Source: Muribaculaceae bacterium
GTDB lineage: Bacteria > Bacteroidota > Bacteroidia > Bacteroidales > Muribaculaceae
DNA: 51,157 nucleotides
Direction of reading: 5' to 3'
NCBI GenBank assembly: GCA_017557665.1
Contig: JAFYYI010000019.1
Location: 1-51,157, forward strand
This document shows, one piece after another, positions 8,314 through 15,925 of this stretch (position 1 is its first letter; each line of letters opens with the position of its first letter). The notes beneath the pieces were generated by a model that was not told where the DNA came from, did no database searches, and worked only from the letters and a program-made list of their open reading frames with translations. Position numbers and translations under genes: made by a program.

Positions 8314-9396
8314 ATGAAGACGATAGCGGTCATCGGCACCCGTGGTTTCCCTGGCATCCAGGGCGGTGTCGAGGTTCACAGCTATCATCTTTATACCCAC
8401 ATGCAGGACGTGAAGGTGCGTCTCTATCGCCGCCGTGCCTACCTGACCGAGCAGTCGGCTCAACAGTTTCCCCACATCGAATACATCGACTTGCCCTCGA
8501 CGCGCGTCAAGGGCTTTGAGGCCGTGTGGCACACGCTGCTGAGCGTGCTGCACATCGCCTTTCACCGTCCTGACGTGGTGCACATCCACAACATCGGGCC
8601 GGGCATGTTCGCTCCCCTGGTGCGGCTGATGGGCCTGCCCGTGGTGCTCACCTACCACAGCCCCAACTACGAGCACAGCAAGTGGAACGCTCCCGCCCGC
8701 TGGCTGCTCAGGCAATGCGAGAAAATCTCTCTCCACTCCAGCAACCGCATCATCTTCGTCAACAAGTACCAGATGGAAAAATGCGGCGCCCTCGACAAGA
8801 GCGTCTTCATCCCTAACGGCATCGACCCCGTCACGCGCAGCGAGTCCACCTCATTTCTTGAGAAGCACGGCATCCGTCAGGGAGAGTACCTGCTCGCTGT
8901 GGGACGCCTCACGCCCGAGAAGGGCCTCGAATACCTTGTCGAAGCGGCCAACCGCCTGCCCCAAGTGCAGCAGATGGTCATCGCCGGCGCCAGCGACCAC
9001 GACAGCGCCTATCGCGACCAACTCGAAAAACTTGATACGGGAAAGAAAGTGGTCTTCACGGGCTTCACCACCGGCGAGGACCTGCGTCAGCTCTATAGCC
9101 ACGCCCGCGCGTTTGTGTTGCCTTCGGTCAACGAGGGATTCCCCATGGTGCTTCTCGAGGCCATGGCCTATGGATTGCCCATCCTGTGCAGTGACATTCC
9201 AGGCACACGTCAGGTCGATTTACCCGAGCAGGACTATTTCGCCGTTACCGATGTTGATGCCATGTCGGCAGCCATCACTCATTTGCTCAGCAACCCTGCA
9301 GCGCCCCCAAGCTATGACTTGCAGCAATACAACTGGGAAGACATTGCCCGTCAAGTGCAAGTCCAATACGATTTAGCCATCCGCAATGTGAATTGA
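8314..9396 (+). CDS. Glycosyltransferase (GT4 type, DUF1972-like N-terminus)
   Basis: A 360-residue GT-B enzyme. It opens with KTIAVIGTRGFPGIQGGVE, the start typical of rhamnosyl- or capsule-type glycosyltransferases of the DUF1972/GT4 group. It also has VHIHNIGPGMFAPLVR, AVGRLTPEKGLEYLVEA and the donor-site NEGFPMVLLEAMAYGLPI. It is likely cytoplasmic and adds a sugar during repeat-unit assembly. The ATG directly follows the heptamer array at 8271-8312, leaving no room for a separate ribosome-binding site. The gene ends 13 bases from the convergent CotH-type gene. Confidence 0.9.
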   Translation: MKTIAVIGTRGFPGIQGGVEVHSYHLYTHMQDVKVRLYRRRAYLTEQSAQQFPHIEYIDLPSTRVKGFEAVWHTLLSVLHIAFHRPDVVHIHNIGPGMFAPLVRLMGLPVVLTYHSPNYEHSKWNAPARWLLRQCEKISLHSSNRIIFVNKYQMEKCGALDKSVFIPNGIDPVTRSESTSFLEKHGIRQGEYLLAVGRLTPEKGLEYLVEAANRLPQVQQMVIAGASDHDSAYRDQLEKLDTGKKVVFTGFTTGEDLRQLYSHARAFVLPSVNEGFPMVLLEAMAYGLPILCSDIPGTRQVDLPEQDYFAVTDVDAMSAAITHLLSNPAAPPSYDLQQYNWEDIARQVQVQYDLAIRNVN

Positions 9397-9409
9397 TTTG
9401 TTCATGTTG

Positions 9410-10900
9410 TTAATCGCTGATTGGATCGTTTGAATTGCCCCATTGCGACTGCAGCCACGCTACCTTCTTGTGGAACGAGGGTTTGGCGTAGTGGTTAAGC
9501 CGAAAGACAGTACTGTTTCCACTATATTGGGGCCAGCGCACATAGTCTGCATTTCCCGCCTGTTCAATCTTGGCAGCAAACTCGTCCATATAGGCGTCCA
9601 TCGTGGGATAGACCTGCTCATAGAAACGTTTCCAATGAACTCTCACCCGCTCCTGGAAATGAGGGAACTTGGCTATCTCTCCAATCCACCTAGAATACCA
9701 ATTGCTGGGTATATCTTCATAAATGAATTTGTCAAAATCCTGACCGCGGCCTAATCTGTAGAAAGAATGATCACAGTCCCATAGTGGCCCGAAAATGAGT
9801 TTTGTGCTATCACCCCGTTGCTTGTGCATATAGCAGCTGCCCGAAAAAGCCTCAAGGTTGTCTACGGCTTCTTGAACGATATAATAGATGGCCAGGGAGT
9901 CAATGTCGATGTATTGCTCCCAGATGGTGCTAGCCTTATCAGCGATGTAGATGGCATCATTTGCCTCAAGCAGGAAATTAGTAATATAGTCACGTTGTTG
10001 GATGCTCATCACTTCGGGCGATTGTGGCGTCACCCAAAATGGTTTGCCGTTCCCCTCTGTGAAAGTGATGTTGCCAGGCTCTTTGTAATTATCAATCTCC
10101 AAGAGCCACCCGCCAGTTATCTTTTTGGGGTCTGTTTCGTTATCCTTCTGTTCGATAATATTGACACGGTTAGTTTCCACACGTATTTTTTCATAGAGGA
10201 AGTAGAGACCAATATATTGTCCATTGAGTATGACTTCAACTGGACGGATCATAGGATTCCAGGCCATCTCCATTCTTCGCCCAATCTCGAAGGGCAATGC
10301 ATCCTCAATGTGACCTATCCAATTAAACGCGCCAGCTTTCAGAACCCAGTGGCGATTGGAATTCATCCCCAATAAAGGGCGTTTTTCATCCAGCTTGAGC
10401 CTAAATGATTTCTTGTCACAGTCAGTCCAAGTATAATTGCCATGCCCCTTAATCTGCATCCCCAAGGGGGCCTCGGGTGACCCGATGGACTCATATCCCT
10501 CGACACCCATGTTGTCCAGCCACCAGTCGGCATGCAGGTAATCGTCTTTTTCCTTGCTCACGATATCGCGGTGCCCCTCGGTGTTGATGTACAGCACGGG
10601 CAGCGTGCCCGAGTAGGTGGGCATGGGCGGCAGCGGATTTCCGCTCAGGATGCCGTCTATGAGCAGATTGATGTCGGCCAGGTTGATTTCCTTGTCGCTG
10701 TTGAGGTCATGGGCGTAGGTGTACAGTGAGTGATACTGTTCACCCTTCAGGACAAAGTCGACCAGCGTGTTCAGGTCGGCGATATTGACTTCCCAGTCAC
10801 AGTTCACGTCACCACGCGGCCTCAGTCCGCTTTGACCAAGCAGGGGAAACGATGATGACACCATCATCAACAAGACAAACAAAAGGGTATTTTTCATCAT
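9410..10900 (-). CDS. Secreted CotH-kinase-family protein with N-terminal dockerin-like repeats
   Basis: About 496 residues. A signal peptide (MMKNTLLFVLLMMVSSSFPLLGQ) is followed by two dockerin type I-like calcium loops, DVNCDWEVNIADLNTLVDF and DLNSDKEINLADINLLID. A CotH-kinase domain starts near TLPVLYINTEG (about residue 110) and includes the acceptor-side GQYIGLYFLYEKI and the metal-binding DxD of GPLWDCDHSF (D375, D377). CotH proteins are atypical protein kinases first described on spore coats; Bacteroidota carry many secreted versions of unknown target. Start at ATG 10900 (or 10897). Base composition changes inside the gene: about 60-65 % GC over the dockerin end (10441-10680) against 35-47 % over the catalytic part. 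This suggests a joined origin. Confidence 0.85.
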   Translation of the reverse strand: MMKNTLLFVLLMMVSSSFPLLGQSGLRPRGDVNCDWEVNIADLNTLVDFVLKGEQYHSLYTYAHDLNSDKEINLADINLLIDGILSGNPLPPMPTYSGTLPVLYINTEGHRDIVSKEKDDYLHADWWLDNMGVEGYESIGSPEAPLGMQIKGHGNYTWTDCDKKSFRLKLDEKRPLLGMNSNRHWVLKAGAFNWIGHIEDALPFEIGRRMEMAWNPMIRPVEVILNGQYIGLYFLYEKIRVETNRVNIIEQKDNETDPKKITGGWLLEIDNYKEPGNITFTEGNGKPFWVTPQSPEVMSIQQRDYITNFLLEANDAIYIADKASTIWEQYIDIDSLAIYYIVQEAVDNLEAFSGSCYMHKQRGDSTKLIFGPLWDCDHSFYRLGRGQDFDKFIYEDIPSNWYSRWIGEIAKFPHFQERVRVHWKRFYEQVYPTMDAYMDEFAAKIEQAGNADYVRWPQYSGNSTVFRLNHYAKPSFHKKVAWLQSQWGNSNDPISD

Positions 10901-11035
10901 ATTCAGGTTTGTTAATCGATACACCTTCTATAATCTTAAACAACTGTTAAGGGCATTTATTGCATCCTCAATTGAGATTTATTGAACTTCCAAGGCGGTT
11001 TTACACTCGTTGCCGCACTTTTAGGCACCGGCATG

Positions 11036-11066
11036 TTGGGGAATCGGGAAAAAAACTGTAATTTTG
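11036..11066 (+). promoter_or_regulatory. Promoter for the hexapeptide acetyltransferase
   Basis: TTG at 11036-11038 and TAATTTTG at 11059-11066 are 20 bases apart, a good Bacteroidota -33/-7 pair. The box ends 26 bases before the ATG at 11093. Confidence 0.65.
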
Positions 11067-11092
11067 CCATCAACCATTAAAAGAAGTCATAT

Positions 11093-11680
11093 ATGAGAGA
11101 ACAGCTGTTTAAACTGCGTGGATACCTGATGTTGCCCGTGGCGGCACTGATGTGGGGCGTGATGAGTCCCGGTGGGCGGAGGCTGGCAACGGCCGACCGC
11201 AAGCAGTGGACACGTTGGCGCCACGTGAGCGACAACCTTGTCGGGATGTCCTATCTGGCGGCTAATTATCCCGAATACCGCTCGGTGCTGTATCGGCGCA
11301 TGGGCATCGCGCGACTGCTGTTCAGTTGGTGGCTGCGCCCCATGCAGCACCTGTATATCACCACGACCGACATCGGTGGCGGACTGATCATCCAACACGG
11401 CTTCAGCAGCATCATTTCGGCACAATCCATCGGCGAGAACTGCAAGATTTACCACCATGTGACTTTGGGCTATGACCACGAGTTGCGCGCTCCGGTCATC
11501 GGCAACAACGTGGAGGTGTGCTGCGGCGCCAAGGTGCTGGGCGGCGTCACGGTGGGTGACAACGTGCTCATCGGAGCCGGAGCCCTCGTGGTGAAAGACG
11601 TGCCGGCCAACACTATAGTGGGCGGCGTGCCGGCCCGTGTCATCAAGACACTCGACCAGCCGCGCGACCTCACCTTGTGA
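11093..11680 (+). CDS. Serine acetyltransferase-like hexapeptide O-acetyltransferase
   Basis: A 195-residue protein. A helical N-terminal half (to about residue 85) is followed by a left-handed beta-helix of hexapeptide repeats: TDIGGGLIIQHGF, AQSIGENCKIYHHVTLGY, PVIGNNVEVCCGAKVLGGV, VGDNVLIGAGALVVKDVP. It ends in the usual ANTIVGGVPARVIK. The catalytic histidine is probably in YHHVTLGY. Members beside exopolysaccharide genes usually transfer acetyl groups to sugars or glycan intermediates rather than making O-acetylserine, and no cysteine synthase is nearby. It has its own promoter, and its last 11 bases overlap the 3' end of the convergent beta-helix gene. Confidence 0.85.
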   Translation: MREQLFKLRGYLMLPVAALMWGVMSPGGRRLATADRKQWTRWRHVSDNLVGMSYLAANYPEYRSVLYRRMGIARLLFSWWLRPMQHLYITTTDIGGGLIIQHGFSSIISAQSIGENCKIYHHVTLGYDHELRAPVIGNNVEVCCGAKVLGGVTVGDNVLIGAGALVVKDVPANTIVGGVPARVIKTLDQPRDLTL

Positions 11681-13379
11681 TGGTGTTTCGGCTCACCTTG
11701 CGCTTCTTCACATTGGTGACATTGCGCAACATGTCCTTTTCGCTTTTCACACCCTTGAACACATTACCCTTGAGTTCCAGGAGGTCGAAGCGCATCGAGT
11801 TGGTGCTGTTCTTGCCCCAGTGACTCATGAACTCACCGCCGCCAGGAGTGACCGTGACATCGTTGTAATTGAACACGACACTGCCCTTGGGCGCGAACTC
11901 CTGCAAGAAGAAGTTCTTGTTATTGCTCTTGAAGGTGTTGCCCGTGAAATTGAGCTTCATCTCCTTGATTTTGTGACTATAGATGCGGGTATCACCCTCG
12001 AAGTAGTTGTTGGTGGCATTAAGCTTGAACAGCGGTGTGCCCTCACCACCACCCACATAGGCGACATAGGCCAGGCCCTTGCACACGTTGTTGGTCATGG
12101 TGACATCACCGCCCTCGAACTGGCACCACACCAGTTGAGCGCCGTAGGGCTTACCGTCATACCTGTTGCGGGTCACCTCGTTGACAATCGTGTTGTTATC
12201 CATATTGATGATACCGCCGCGCGTCTGCAGGAACATGTAGCCGGTGGTGCCGCTGCTGTTGAGCACGAGAGCCTTGTTGCGGACTTTATTACCGACGATA
12301 TGGATGGGGTCGCCGCAGTTGCTCAAGTCATGAATCTCGATGTCCTTGTGGTAGAACCTGTAGTCGCGGGCAATCTCGCCGTTGATGATTTCATTGTTCT
12401 CGATATAGATGTCGCTGTGTTCATCGGCTGGGTCAAAGCCCACGTAGATGCAGCGGGTGGTCACCTCGTTGACATAGAACTTGTTGCCCTTCAGGTGGAA
12501 ATTGCGCGTCTCGCACTTGTCCCTGGACTGCATTTGGTCGGTAAACAGTGAGAACACCATGCCACAGTTGGCCTCGGGATTCATCTTGTTCTTGCCGTTG
12601 TAACCGCCATAGTAGAACTCGTTGTCCTCGATGAAGATGTCGGTGCGGCTGGCTTTGCCCCTAACATATTTATCGGTATTATCGACCACACGGTCAAAGA
12701 TGGCGAGCGTCTCATCCTTGCCATACTTGTAGAACTTGTTGTTCTTGACCGTGATATTGTGCATCTCGCCACGAATCCACAGGCAACCGCCCGTCTCACC
12801 ATTATTATAGTTGGAGATGGTGCAACCCGTGACAGTGACGTTGGAGCAAACGTGCATATTGAAGTTGGTGATGTTGGCATTGTCCAGATAGCTGTCCACA
12901 TCACGGATGTCGACACGCTTGCCATGATAGATCTTCACGGCATAGCGCTCAATGCCCTTTCCTTCCCACCAGATGCCCTTGTGCTCCTTGAGCCTGAAGG
13001 TGAGGTCGCTGATCGACACGGCAATCGTATTCCTCAATGTGCCCGTGATGCGGAAGAAAGTGTCATCAGTGAAGGCCTTGAAACCTGGCTTGTCACTGCC
13101 ATTGTCGAGCATGATGGTCGTCCTGTCGCGCCCGGCGCCCTTGATAATGGTGTGGCACTGCAGGCGGATGGTGCCACTGACGGTATAAGTGCCCGGCCCG
13201 AAGGTAATCACCACAGTGTCGTTGTAGCCGGCACGCGCGCAGTCGTTACGCAGGCTCTGCGTCAAGTCTCCACGGCTGGAGTTGACATTGATGTTATAGG
13301 TACGTGCCTGCCCTGTCAAGGCCATCAAGCAGGCAAGAACAATCAGATAGGCGTATTTCAAGAACTGTTTCATAGTCAT
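11670..13379 (-). CDS. Secreted right-handed parallel beta-helix protein
   Basis: About 569 residues with a signal peptide (MKQFLKYAYLIVLACLMALTGQA). There is an N-terminal pectate-lyase-3-like cap (GPGTYTVSGTIRLQCHTIIK), then many rungs with the pattern N-x-I/V-x-x-N-x-F (for example ITVKNNKFYKYG, IFIEDNEFYYGG, IDIEN-type turns, LNFTGNTFKSNN). This is a beta-helix fold seen in polysaccharide lyases, C5-epimerases and some surface adhesins. Catalytic residues cannot be assigned by eye. The start was set at 13379 because an upstream in-frame start (13409) would overlap the -7 box at 13407-13414. It is transcribed away from the MBOAT/SGNH pair. A role in remodelling the exopolysaccharide is plausible but inferred. 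Confidence 0.82.
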   Translation of the reverse strand: MTMKQFLKYAYLIVLACLMALTGQARTYNINVNSSRGDLTQSLRNDCARAGYNDTVVITFGPGTYTVSGTIRLQCHTIIKGAGRDRTTIMLDNGSDKPGFKAFTDDTFFRITGTLRNTIAVSISDLTFRLKEHKGIWWEGKGIERYAVKIYHGKRVDIRDVDSYLDNANITNFNMHVCSNVTVTGCTISNYNNGETGGCLWIRGEMHNITVKNNKFYKYGKDETLAIFDRVVDNTDKYVRGKASRTDIFIEDNEFYYGGYNGKNKMNPEANCGMVFSLFTDQMQSRDKCETRNFHLKGNKFYVNEVTTRCIYVGFDPADEHSDIYIENNEIINGEIARDYRFYHKDIEIHDLSNCGDPIHIVGNKVRNKALVLNSSGTTGYMFLQTRGGIINMDNNTIVNEVTRNRYDGKPYGAQLVWCQFEGGDVTMTNNVCKGLAYVAYVGGGEGTPLFKLNATNNYFEGDTRIYSHKIKEMKLNFTGNTFKSNNKNFFLQEFAPKGSVVFNYNDVTVTPGGGEFMSHWGKNSTNSMRFDLLELKGNVFKGVKSEKDMLRNVTNVKKRKVSRNTITR

Positions 13380-13406
13380 TCCATTTTTATCGGTTAGACT
13401 GATATG

Positions 13407-13438
13407 CAAAGGTAATGTTTATTTTACAAATCAGCAAA
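13407..13438 (-). promoter_or_regulatory. Promoter for the beta-helix protein gene
   Basis: On the minus strand, TTTG (13435-13438) and TACCTTTG (13407-13414) are 20 bases apart. The box lies 27 bases upstream of the ATG at 13379 and helps decide that start. Confidence 0.75.
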
Positions 13439-13466
13439 AGGCAGTATTTACTATTCTCTGTCAATT

Positions 13467-13494
13467 ATTAACTGTTCACTATTAACTATTAACT
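13467..13494. repeat. Seven-base tandem array, four units
   Basis: ATTAACT, GTTCACT, ATTAACT, ATTAACT in exact 7-base register, just before the -7 box of the MBOAT gene. It shares 21 identical bases with the array ahead of the glycosyltransferase at 8314. Confidence 0.8.
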
Positions 13495-13503
13495 AAAATT
13501 TCC

Positions 13504-13511
13504 TACCTTTG
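13504..13511 (+). promoter_or_regulatory. -7 box (TACCTTTG) for the MBOAT-SGNH operon
   Basis: TACCTTTG ends 30 bases before the ATG at 13542. No clear -33 TTTG is visible because the heptamer array occupies that position; the array may supply the upstream promoter contacts. The box supports the ATG at 13542 over a TTG at 13509. Confidence 0.6.
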
Positions 13512-13541
13512 CAGACAATTACCAACCCATCCGTCCAGCCG

Positions 13542-15005
13542 ATGCTTTTCAACTCACTGAGTTTCATAGTGCTGTTCCCTTGCATCTTCTTGCTGTACTA
13601 TGCCATACCGGCTCGGTACGGCAAGGCACGCAATGTGTTCCTGCTGGTGGTGAGTTACCTGCTCTACCTGCAGTGGAAACCAGCCTATGCGATGATTCTG
13701 TTGGGTGTTACGGCAGTGACCTATGGGGCGGCCTTGGCGCTCGACAAAACAGGAGACGCAAATTTTTGCGTCTCTACAGGCCAGACACCTGGTCGGGGGG
13801 GCAGGCCGAAAGTCCTGCTGGTGGCGAGCGTGTTGCTGACATTGCTGCCACTGCTGGTGTTCAAGTATTACAATTTCATTAACGAGAGCATCACCCAAGG
13901 CCTATCGCTGGTGGGGCTGCATTTCAACTTGCCCGGGCTGAACTGGGCCATTCCCCTCGGCATCTCGTTTTTCACTTTCCAAGCGTTGGGCTACCTGTTT
14001 GACGTCTATTACAAGCGCCAGGAGGCCGAGAGGGACTTCCTCACCTATGCCCTCTTCATCTCGTTCTTCCCGAGCATCGTGTCGGGTCCCATCAACAAGG
14101 CCTCGCTCGTGATACCGCAGTTGAAGGCATTGCGCCCACAGTATGACCGTGTCAAGGTCACCCAGGGCTTGCGCATGATCCTGTGGGGCATGTTCATGAA
14201 GGTGGTCGTTGCCGACCGTGTGGCGCTTTATGTGGATACGGTCCTGCCCAACTACATGAACTACACGGGCCTGTCTTGTTTCGTTGCCAGCCTGCTGTAC
14301 ACGATACAGATTTATGCCGACTTCGCAGGTTATTCGCTGATGGCCGTTGGAATGGGCAAGACGCTCGGCTTTGAACTGACCGAGAACTTCCGCCGCCCCT
14401 ATTTTGCCGTGAGTGTGACCGACTTCTGGCACCGCTGGCACATCTCGCTGTCCACCTGGCTCAAGGACTACGTCTATATTCCCTTGGGCGGCAGCCGCTG
14501 CTCGCGGTTGCGCAACTACTGGAACATCTTCGTGACGTTCCTGGTCAGCGGCATCTGGCATGGCGCCAACTGGACGTTTATCTTCTGGGGCATCATGCAC
14601 GGCGTTTGCCAAATCGTCGAGAAAATGCTCGGTCAGCATCAGTGCCGCTACGGCCTCGTGGGCAAGACGGTCAAGATTATCGTAACCTTCCTGATAGTGA
14701 ACTTCGCCTGGATATTCTTCCGCATGCCGTCGCTGGGCGACGCCTGCCATGTCATCGGCAGGATATTTGACCCGTCTCTCCCCCACTCCGTTTTCCTGCC
14801 CACCAAGACCGACCTGCTGCTCATGGCCATAGGCGTCGGGATGCTGTTTGTCAAGGACTTTGCCGACGAATTCCTCCCTGGCCGTTTCCTGCTGCTGAAA
14901 AACCGCCGGGCGGCGGTGCGGTGGATAGCCGCGATTGTCACCCTGGTGATGATTATGCTCTGTGGCGTGTTCAGCGCCGACCAGTTCATCTATGCCAAAT
15001 TTTGA
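13542..15005 (+). CDS. MBOAT-family O-acyltransferase (AlgI/DltB-like)
   Basis: A 487-residue polytopic membrane protein starting MLFNSLSFIVLF. Family motifs are PLGISFFTFQALGYLFDVY, SIVSGPINKA, DFWHRWHISLSTWLKDYVY (H297 in FWHRWH) and the catalytic-channel SGIWHGANWTFIFWG (H340). Proteins of this kind move acyl groups from the cytoplasm to a periplasmic acceptor, usually with an SGNH partner, and the next gene is one. Residues about 70-90 (KTGDANFCVSTGQTPGRGG) form a soluble loop encoded partly by a perfect palindrome (13753-13774), which looks like an in-frame insertion. The likely role is O-acetylation of the exopolysaccharide. Confidence 0.93.
   Translation: MLFNSLSFIVLFPCIFLLYYAIPARYGKARNVFLLVVSYLLYLQWKPAYAMILLGVTAVTYGAALALDKTGDANFCVSTGQTPGRGGRPKVLLVASVLLTLLPLLVFKYYNFINESITQGLSLVGLHFNLPGLNWAIPLGISFFTFQALGYLFDVYYKRQEAERDFLTYALFISFFPSIVSGPINKASLVIPQLKALRPQYDRVKVTQGLRMILWGMFMKVVVADRVALYVDTVLPNYMNYTGLSCFVASLLYTIQIYADFAGYSLMAVGMGKTLGFELTENFRRPYFAVSVTDFWHRWHISLSTWLKDYVYIPLGGSRCSRLRNYWNIFVTFLVSGIWHGANWTFIFWGIMHGVCQIVEKMLGQHQCRYGLVGKTVKIIVTFLIVNFAWIFFRMPSLGDACHVIGRIFDPSLPHSVFLPTKTDLLLMAIGVGMLFVKDFADEFLPGRFLLLKNRRAAVRWIAAIVTLVMIMLCGVFSADQFIYAKF
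13753..13774. repeat. Perfect palindrome inside the MBOAT coding region
   Basis: GAGACGCAAA and TTTGCGTCTC are perfect 10-base inverted arms separated by TT. The element lies in frame in the loop between early membrane helices. AT-rich palindromes with GAGACGC-type arms are known as dispersed intergenic repeats in several bacterial groups (from memory); here it is translated. Confidence 0.8.
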
Positions 15006-15022
15006 TTAATAATTAGAGATTA

Positions 15023-15925
15023 GTGAAGAAGCATCTGGTAAAAATATTGCTGTTCCTGCTCATCATCGCGCTCATTGACGTGGCGGTGGGACTGGTGTGC
15101 TCACGGTTGACCGTCATGGCACGCGGTGGCGACACGGCACGCGGCGAGTACATCTGCAACGGCACCAGCGAGGATATCCTGGTGATGGGCTCCTCACGCG
15201 CTATCCATCACTATAATCCGTCGGTGCTCGACAGCGTGACAGGCATGAGTTGCTATAACTGCGGTCAGGACGGCAACGGCGCTATCCTCAATTATGGCCG
15301 TTGCCACATCATCTTGCAGCGATACCGCCCCAAGGTCATCATCTATGACGTGATGCCCGAGTATGACCTGCTTTCCGGCGAGGACAACCGCAAGTACCTG
15401 GGCTGGCTGAGGCCTTACTATGACCGAGAGGGCATTGCCGAAATCTTTGAGTCGGTTGACCCCAATGAGAAATACAAAATGATGAGCCAGATGTACCGTT
15501 ACAACTCACGCTTCATCCAGATGCTGACCGACTGCATCCATCCCATGCAAGACGAGGGCATCAACGGCTTCAGGCCTCTGAGCGAGGAAATGGACACCAT
15601 GCGCGTGAGCGACGGACAATCTAACCTTAAGGCCGAATTTGACCCCTTGAAGTTGACCTATCTGGGCAAGTTGCTTGACGAGTCCCGGGGCATCAAGGTC
15701 ATCATGGTGGTGTCGCCATGCTGGAACGGCATGGACACGGCCCTGCTCGCGCCTGTGAAAGAGATGTGCCGGAAACGCAATATTCCCTTCCTGGATTACT
15801 CCAACAACCCGAAATATCTGCACAACAACGCCTATTTTGCCGACGGAGCACACCTCAACGCACGGGGAGCCGACGAGTTCACCCGTGACGTCGCCGAAAG
15901 AATCAATCCAATGACGGACAAGTGA
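15023..15925 (+). CDS. Membrane-anchored SGNH-type hydrolase/acyltransferase partner of the MBOAT protein
   Basis: A 300-residue protein with an N-terminal anchor (KKHLVKILLFLLIIALIDVAV). The SGNH-like blocks are LVMGSSRAIHHYNP (candidate nucleophile S57), CGQDGNGA as the glycine/asparagine block, and FADGAHLNARGADEF (D274, H277) near the C-terminus. It begins with GTG, 17 bases after the MBOAT stop, preceded by an AGAGAT purine stretch; no suitable ATG lies upstream. Such proteins act in the periplasm with an MBOAT protein to complete acyl transfer, as AlgX/AlgJ do in alginate O-acetylation. Its stop codon directly abuts that of the convergent glycosyltransferase, with no base between. Confidence 0.8.
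   Translation: MKKHLVKILLFLLIIALIDVAVGLVCSRLTVMARGGDTARGEYICNGTSEDILVMGSSRAIHHYNPSVLDSVTGMSCYNCGQDGNGAILNYGRCHIILQRYRPKVIIYDVMPEYDLLSGEDNRKYLGWLRPYYDREGIAEIFESVDPNEKYKMMSQMYRYNSRFIQMLTDCIHPMQDEGINGFRPLSEEMDTMRVSDGQSNLKAEFDPLKLTYLGKLLDESRGIKVIMVVSPCWNGMDTALLAPVKEMCRKRNIPFLDYSNNPKYLHNNAYFADGAHLNARGADEFTRDVAERINPMTDK

Noticed and set aside
11093..11680. Serine O-acetyltransferase CysE for cysteine synthesis
   Set aside because: The hexapeptide fold fits, but the context is polysaccharide genes and no cysteine synthase is adjacent, so I did not assign cysE.
13380..13409. Upstream start for the beta-helix gene (MHISLTDKNG)
   Set aside because: It would overlap the TACCTTTG box at 13407-13414, and the downstream ATG gives a normal signal peptide.
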